A DNA stretch of 64,000 nucleotides from Candidatus Methanoplasma termitum (GTDB lineage: Archaea > Thermoplasmatota > Thermoplasmata > Methanomassiliicoccales > Methanomethylophilaceae): contig NZ_CP010070.1 of NCBI RefSeq assembly GCF_000800805.1, positions 1,116,001 to 1,180,000 on the forward strand, read 5' to 3'. Positions within the stretch are counted from its first letter, which is position 1, and the number at the start of each line of letters is the position of its first letter. Shown here in pieces: positions 60,486 to 64,000 of the stretch. A model generated the notes under the pieces. The model had not been told where the DNA came from, searched no databases, and saw only the letters and a list, made by a program, of their open reading frames with translations. Made by a program: the position numbers and the translations under genes.

Positions 60486-62731
60486 TGAGAAAGAACATAA
60501 TCGTTAAACAACACGACTCAACAGATTGTGGTGCTGCAGCACTTGCGATGATATGTTTATATTATGGCAAAGAGGTCACTATTACTGGCCTCAGAGATGC
60601 GTGCGGCACGGACATTCTTGGAACAAATGTTGAGGGATTGTGTACAGGGGCAAAGAAACTTGGATTAGACACCAAGCCAATACGCATATCAGATGATGAA
60701 TTTATAAAAGGAGAATTCACATTGCCAGCAATTTGTCATGTTGTAACGAAGAGTGGTTTCCATCACTATGTCGTACTAACAAAAATAAGCGCTGAGGGTG
60801 TGGTTGTTTTAGATCCAGCTCTTGGAAAACGTAAACTCTCACATGAGGAGTTCTCAAAAGAGTTTGACAATATTGTTATTCTAATAAAACCCTCATCTGA
60901 TTTCAAAGCTTCAAAAGTCGATAAAAAGTCTTTATTTTATAGGCTTATGAGTCTTGTTTTGAATCAAAAATGGTTATTTATTACAACAATAATTGCTGGA
61001 TTCCTCATCACGGTGTTGGGAATTGTGTCTTCCTTTTTTAATAAGTTTCTTATAGATGAGATACTGCCATTCGGCCTTAAGGATCAACTACTAACTTTGG
61101 TGCTAATTTTTATTATAGTTGCTTTAACGAATATTGCATTGGGTGCAATAAGACAACACGTTGTTCTTCACTTGTCACAGAAGATCAGCATACCGCTTAT
61201 GCTGGGATACTATACACACGTACTGAACCTCCCAATGAAGTTCTTTGGAACAAGGAAAACAGGAGACATCATCACAAGATTCCAAGATGCCGGGACTGTT
61301 GTTTCTGTGGTATCTGGAATAATACTGACACTAATACTTGACGTGCTATTTGCAATTGTAACGGGAGTTGTTCTTTATATGATCAATCCATCCTTGTTTG
61401 GAGTAATAGTTGTTTTTACTTTGGTCAGTGTGGTTTTAGTGTACATATTCAGGCAACCTTACAAGAAAATCAACCGTGAACAAATGGAAGCCGCCGCATC
61501 GTTAAACTCTACAACAATAGAATCGCTAAGGGGGATTGAAACAGTAAAGGGAAATGCTGCCGAAGAAGAAACGATGGAGAAAATTGAAAATCGATTTGTA
61601 AGAACATTGCGCATAGCCTACAGAGCGAATGTACTCTCAAATTATCAAGGTATTGTATCCTCGTCGATTTCAATGATCGGTGGCTTGTTGATAATGTGGC
61701 TTGGTGCAATGTATGTAATAAGTGGAGATATCACACTTGGAACCCTTATGGCATTTTCATCACTAACTGGATTCTTCATGGGCCCAATAGGTAGGCTAGT
61801 CAATGTCCAATTTCAAATTCAAGAAGCTGATATCGCTCTCAGGAGGCTCAGTGAAATACTTGATGTAGAAGAAGAGTGTGAAACACATAAAGGAAAAAGT
61901 ATTCCCGAAACTTTCTTTGGAAACATCTCCATTGAGAATCTGAGTTTCAGATATGGGTTCAGAAAACCCATTTTGTCTGATGTTTCGATAGAAATAAAAG
62001 GTGGCGAAAAAGTAGCTCTCGTGGGGGAGAGTGGTTGTGGAAAGACAACAATTTGTAAAGTCATCATGGGACTCTGGGTTCCTGAAAGCGGAAAGGTGAA
62101 TATTGCCGGATACGACCTTGAAGAACTTGACATACAATCATATAGAAAAAGAGTGGCATACGTCCGACAAGAAGTTGAATTGTTCAGCGGAACAATAACA
62201 GATAACATTCGAGTTTCACTTCCAACAGCCACCGACGATGACATTCGAAGGGCGTGTGAAATGGCAGGTTGTTCAGATTTCATCAGCAGGCTACCTTCAA
62301 GATATGAAACTTATCTAGAAGAGGCGGGAGCAAACCTTTCCGGTGGTGAAAGGCAACGCATAGGGTTGGCAAGAGCGTTTGTGAAGAAACCGGAGTTACT
62401 GATCCTGGATGAAGCCACCAGTAATCTCGATTTCTTATCTGAAGCAAAAGTTTACGACACGTTATTCAATAAGCTGAAGTGCACCACTATCATCGTTGCG
62501 CACAGACTATCTACAATAAGAAGATGTGATAAAATTTTCATGATGGCCAATGGGAAGGTTGCAGAGGCTGGAACTCACGATGAGCTTATTGAAAAGCATG
62601 GGTTATACTGGAAGATGTGGAATAGCCAGATAGGGAATGATGTTTCTTCAACAAAAGAAGACAAGCTGAAGAATCAATCGAAAGAAGACGCCATGTATGA
62701 AAATGATGATGATTTCATTTCATATGTGTGA
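60485..62731 (+). CDS. Peptidase-C39 ABC transporter (peptide processing and export)
   Basis: The 748-residue protein removes double-glycine leaders and exports the peptide. The N-terminal C39 peptidase has KQHDSTDCGAAAL with Gln9 and nucleophile Cys15, FHHYVVL with His94, and VVLDPALGK with Asp110, so the triad is complete. A six-helix exporter domain follows (about 150-440) with MKFFGTRKTGDIITRFQDAGTV. The ATPase domain has Walker A GESGCGKTT (about 513-521), LSGGERQRIGLARA (about 618-631) and LLILDEATSNLD. I start at ATG 60485, which overlaps the HlyD stop; the frame is open to 60449. AT-rich relative to the chromosome. Confidence 0.95.
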   Translation: MRKNIIVKQHDSTDCGAAALAMICLYYGKEVTITGLRDACGTDILGTNVEGLCTGAKKLGLDTKPIRISDDEFIKGEFTLPAICHVVTKSGFHHYVVLTKISAEGVVVLDPALGKRKLSHEEFSKEFDNIVILIKPSSDFKASKVDKKSLFYRLMSLVLNQKWLFITTIIAGFLITVLGIVSSFFNKFLIDEILPFGLKDQLLTLVLIFIIVALTNIALGAIRQHVVLHLSQKISIPLMLGYYTHVLNLPMKFFGTRKTGDIITRFQDAGTVVSVVSGIILTLILDVLFAIVTGVVLYMINPSLFGVIVVFTLVSVVLVYIFRQPYKKINREQMEAAASLNSTTIESLRGIETVKGNAAEEETMEKIENRFVRTLRIAYRANVLSNYQGIVSSSISMIGGLLIMWLGAMYVISGDITLGTLMAFSSLTGFFMGPIGRLVNVQFQIQEADIALRRLSEILDVEEECETHKGKSIPETFFGNISIENLSFRYGFRKPILSDVSIEIKGGEKVALVGESGCGKTTICKVIMGLWVPESGKVNIAGYDLEELDIQSYRKRVAYVRQEVELFSGTITDNIRVSLPTATDDDIRRACEMAGCSDFISRLPSRYETYLEEAGANLSGGERQRIGLARAFVKKPELLILDEATSNLDFLSEAKVYDTLFNKLKCTTIIVAHRLSTIRRCDKIFMMANGKVAEAGTHDELIEKHGLYWKMWNSQIGNDVSSTKEDKLKNQSKEDAMYENDDDFISYV

Positions 62732-62775
62732 TGAGAGTGATCAAGGTTTCTGCCTACTGCTAACAGGAAATCACA

Positions 62776-63631
62776 TCAGCATCCCCGAACTTGACATTTC
62801 CAGACCAACCCCGAAGTTGTGACTATGCATCTAAACCTGGCCTTGGCGTGTCTTGTTTCCTCCTTACGCCCGGCCAGCACTTCTCCCAGAACGCGTTTTA
62901 TCATTGAATTCACGGTTTCGGCGATAGCCCTGATGCCGTACGTTGATTTGAGTTCCGTTCCTTCCGTCAGCTCCCTCTTCATCCTGTTCCTGTTGACCCC
63001 TCTTGTTCTCGTTCCGTTCCTGAACGTCCTTGCGGGTATGACGGCCTCGGCATCCAGATACTTCCTGACCATCTTGTGGACGTACTCGGCATCGTATCCC
63101 TTGTCTGCAACCAACGCCTCGATCCGGAACTCCGCATCGGCGAGTTTTGTCAGAAGGGCCCCATTCTTTTCACGTCGGCGGTCCTTGAGTCGGCGCGGTG
63201 TCCGCGGTCAATATCGCTTTCGTATGAACGCATACGGCCAGCGTCAGCTTCGTATACCCTCTGACGACCGCTTCCTCAATGCCGAAGTACTTCAGCTGGA
63301 GGATATAATGTTTGGATGCATGCGAAGTCGGCATCCCCGTCGCATCCGCCGCAACGATGACGTCATCGTTGCCGACGATCATCATGCTCTGGGTCGCCAG
63401 GATGCGGCCCAATACTCCGGGGTTCAAACGCCCCCTGAATTTGCGGAGGGTCGTCTCTTCGGGAATATCCGATATCCCCGTCGCTTCCGTGACGGTGACA
63501 AGCGACGGAAGTATCATAGAGAACTCGGCAAAGGATTTCCCGAGATATTCTTTCACCGCCAATAAGGCCACCTTCGCATGGTCTGAATATGTTCTCTTGC
63601 TCTTCTTCGACGAATATTCCAGATATCCCAT
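62776..63631 (-). pseudogene. IS5-like transposase gene broken by a frameshift
   Basis: The start is MGYLEYSSKKSKRTYSDHAK at 63631. The upstream part runs to about 63185 and contains VIVAADATGMPTSHASKHY (first Asp) and KLTLAVCVHTKAILTADTA. The coding then continues in a different frame as RRLKDRRREKNGALLTKLADAEFRIEALVADKGYDAE (second Asp) and AETVNSMIKRVLGEVLAGRKE (Glu) to 62776. One frame change near 63185-63195 separates the halves. No typical slippery site is seen, so decay or a read error is more likely than programmed frameshifting. The frame extends to 63802 but that part is not transposase-like. Confidence 0.85.
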
Positions 63632-63858
63632 ACCTGAAAGTATCAAGAATGTTGTCCTCACTATACCGGCTAACCTGTCGGCTCTCCGAGCCGTTCCTCT
63701 GCATCCCACACTAATCCCATCCTTGGGATGGCCATTCTCTGATCGGATCAGCCATCCCGTGGGAGTGAAATGGTCTTGCCAGCGATAAAAATATAATGCC
63801 AAAACAATTCAAGATCGGTCAACAGTATAATTTCCTGAAAGCCTTGACCTACATTTCT

Positions 63859-63866
63859 TTTATATA
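63859..63866 (+). promoter_or_regulatory. TATA box of the zinc-ribbon gene
   Basis: TTTATATA ends 22 bases before the ATG at 63889, which is the distance expected for a leaderless archaeal mRNA. Confidence 0.6.
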
Positions 63867-63888
63867 CAGGCAACACATCGCCAACCCC

Positions 63889-64000
63889 ATGGTAAAGGAT
63901 AAGATATGTTCCTCCTGTGGAAAGAGGCTTATCGGTCACGGGAACACCACATTCAAATGCCCGAAATGCGGGAACACCGACATCGGAAGATGTGACCAGT
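63889..64000 (+). CDS. Archaeal zinc-ribbon protein, cut by the window end
   Basis: The first 37 residues are visible: a CSSC pair at positions 7-10, then KRLIGHGNTTFKCPKCGNTDIGRC. This pattern of CxxC, a GNTTFxCPxCG ribbon and IGRC matches the small (about 60 residues) zinc-ribbon proteins found widely in archaea near aEF-1 beta and thought to bind RNA. The rest lies outside the window. Its GC-rich codons mark the return to chromosomal sequence after the mobile island. Confidence 0.8.
   Translation, partial: MVKDKICSSCGKRLIGHGNTTFKCPKCGNTDIGRCDQ

Noticed and set aside
62733-63840. Terminal inverted repeats of the IS5-like element (CAGGAAAT near 62764 and ATTTCCTG near 63830)
   Set aside because: Only 8 matching bases with no flanking duplication that I could see, so the borders are not supported.

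Overview
The window is archaeal and most likely comes from a methanogen of the Thermoplasmata branch (Methanomassiliicoccales-like). Direct support: archaeal translation genes (aIF2-gamma, aIF5A, aIF5B, L7Ae, S28e, L24e, S6e, Nop5, Lsm), archaeal TATA boxes placed for leaderless or short-leader mRNAs, an intron-containing tRNA-Leu, and a DUF2099 / methanogenesis-marker-8 gene. Order and family are inferred, not proven. No CRISPR array, rRNA or replication origin was recognised.

Layout. 1-7350: small accessory and stress genes (AlbA_2-type membrane protein, nucleoside deaminase, ATL-like protein, HD protein, two tandem unknown paralogues, flavodoxin and MarR regulator) ending in tRNA-Leu(UAA). 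7400-15500: zinc-ribbon protein, a frameshifted dinD, an ACT protein with an NrdG-like radical SAM enzyme, an aldehyde dehydrogenase homologue without its catalytic Cys, four tRNA genes in total by 13.7 kb, RtcA and a riboflavin/F420-pathway reductase. 15500-23200: sugar-phosphate isomerase, MtnA plus class II aldolase (methylthioribose shunt), Nop5, aIF5A with agmatinase, GlmM. 22500-27100: a minus-strand ABC importer operon (fused permease, two different ATPases, PhoU-like protein) without a binding protein. 27100-34800: Lsm, cyclophilin, Mmp8, and the conserved archaeal translation cluster.

35000-54400 is a cell-surface glycan region. It holds a complete set of activities for a nucleotide-activated heptose (HddC-like, HddA-like, and a GmhA-GmhB fusion), a dolichyl-phosphate-mannose-synthase-like enzyme, a GtrA-like protein, a repeated cassette of an exported anchored protein with GT-C type membrane glycosyltransferases, a second heptose-kinase/SIS/epimerase/GT2 group and a polysaccharide flippase. 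IlvN and IlvE sit inside it.

54500-63900 is a mobile island: an intact IS1634-like element with terminal inverted repeats and a 6-bp target duplication, an IS110-family element, then an AT-rich module that looks like a double-glycine peptide (bacteriocin-type) system: precursor peptide, divergent small membrane protein, GyrI-like protein, HlyD-type adaptor and a peptidase-C39 ABC transporter. A frameshifted IS5-like transposase closes the island, and the window ends in a zinc-ribbon gene typical of archaea. The C39 peptide system in a methanogen-like genome is the most striking content.
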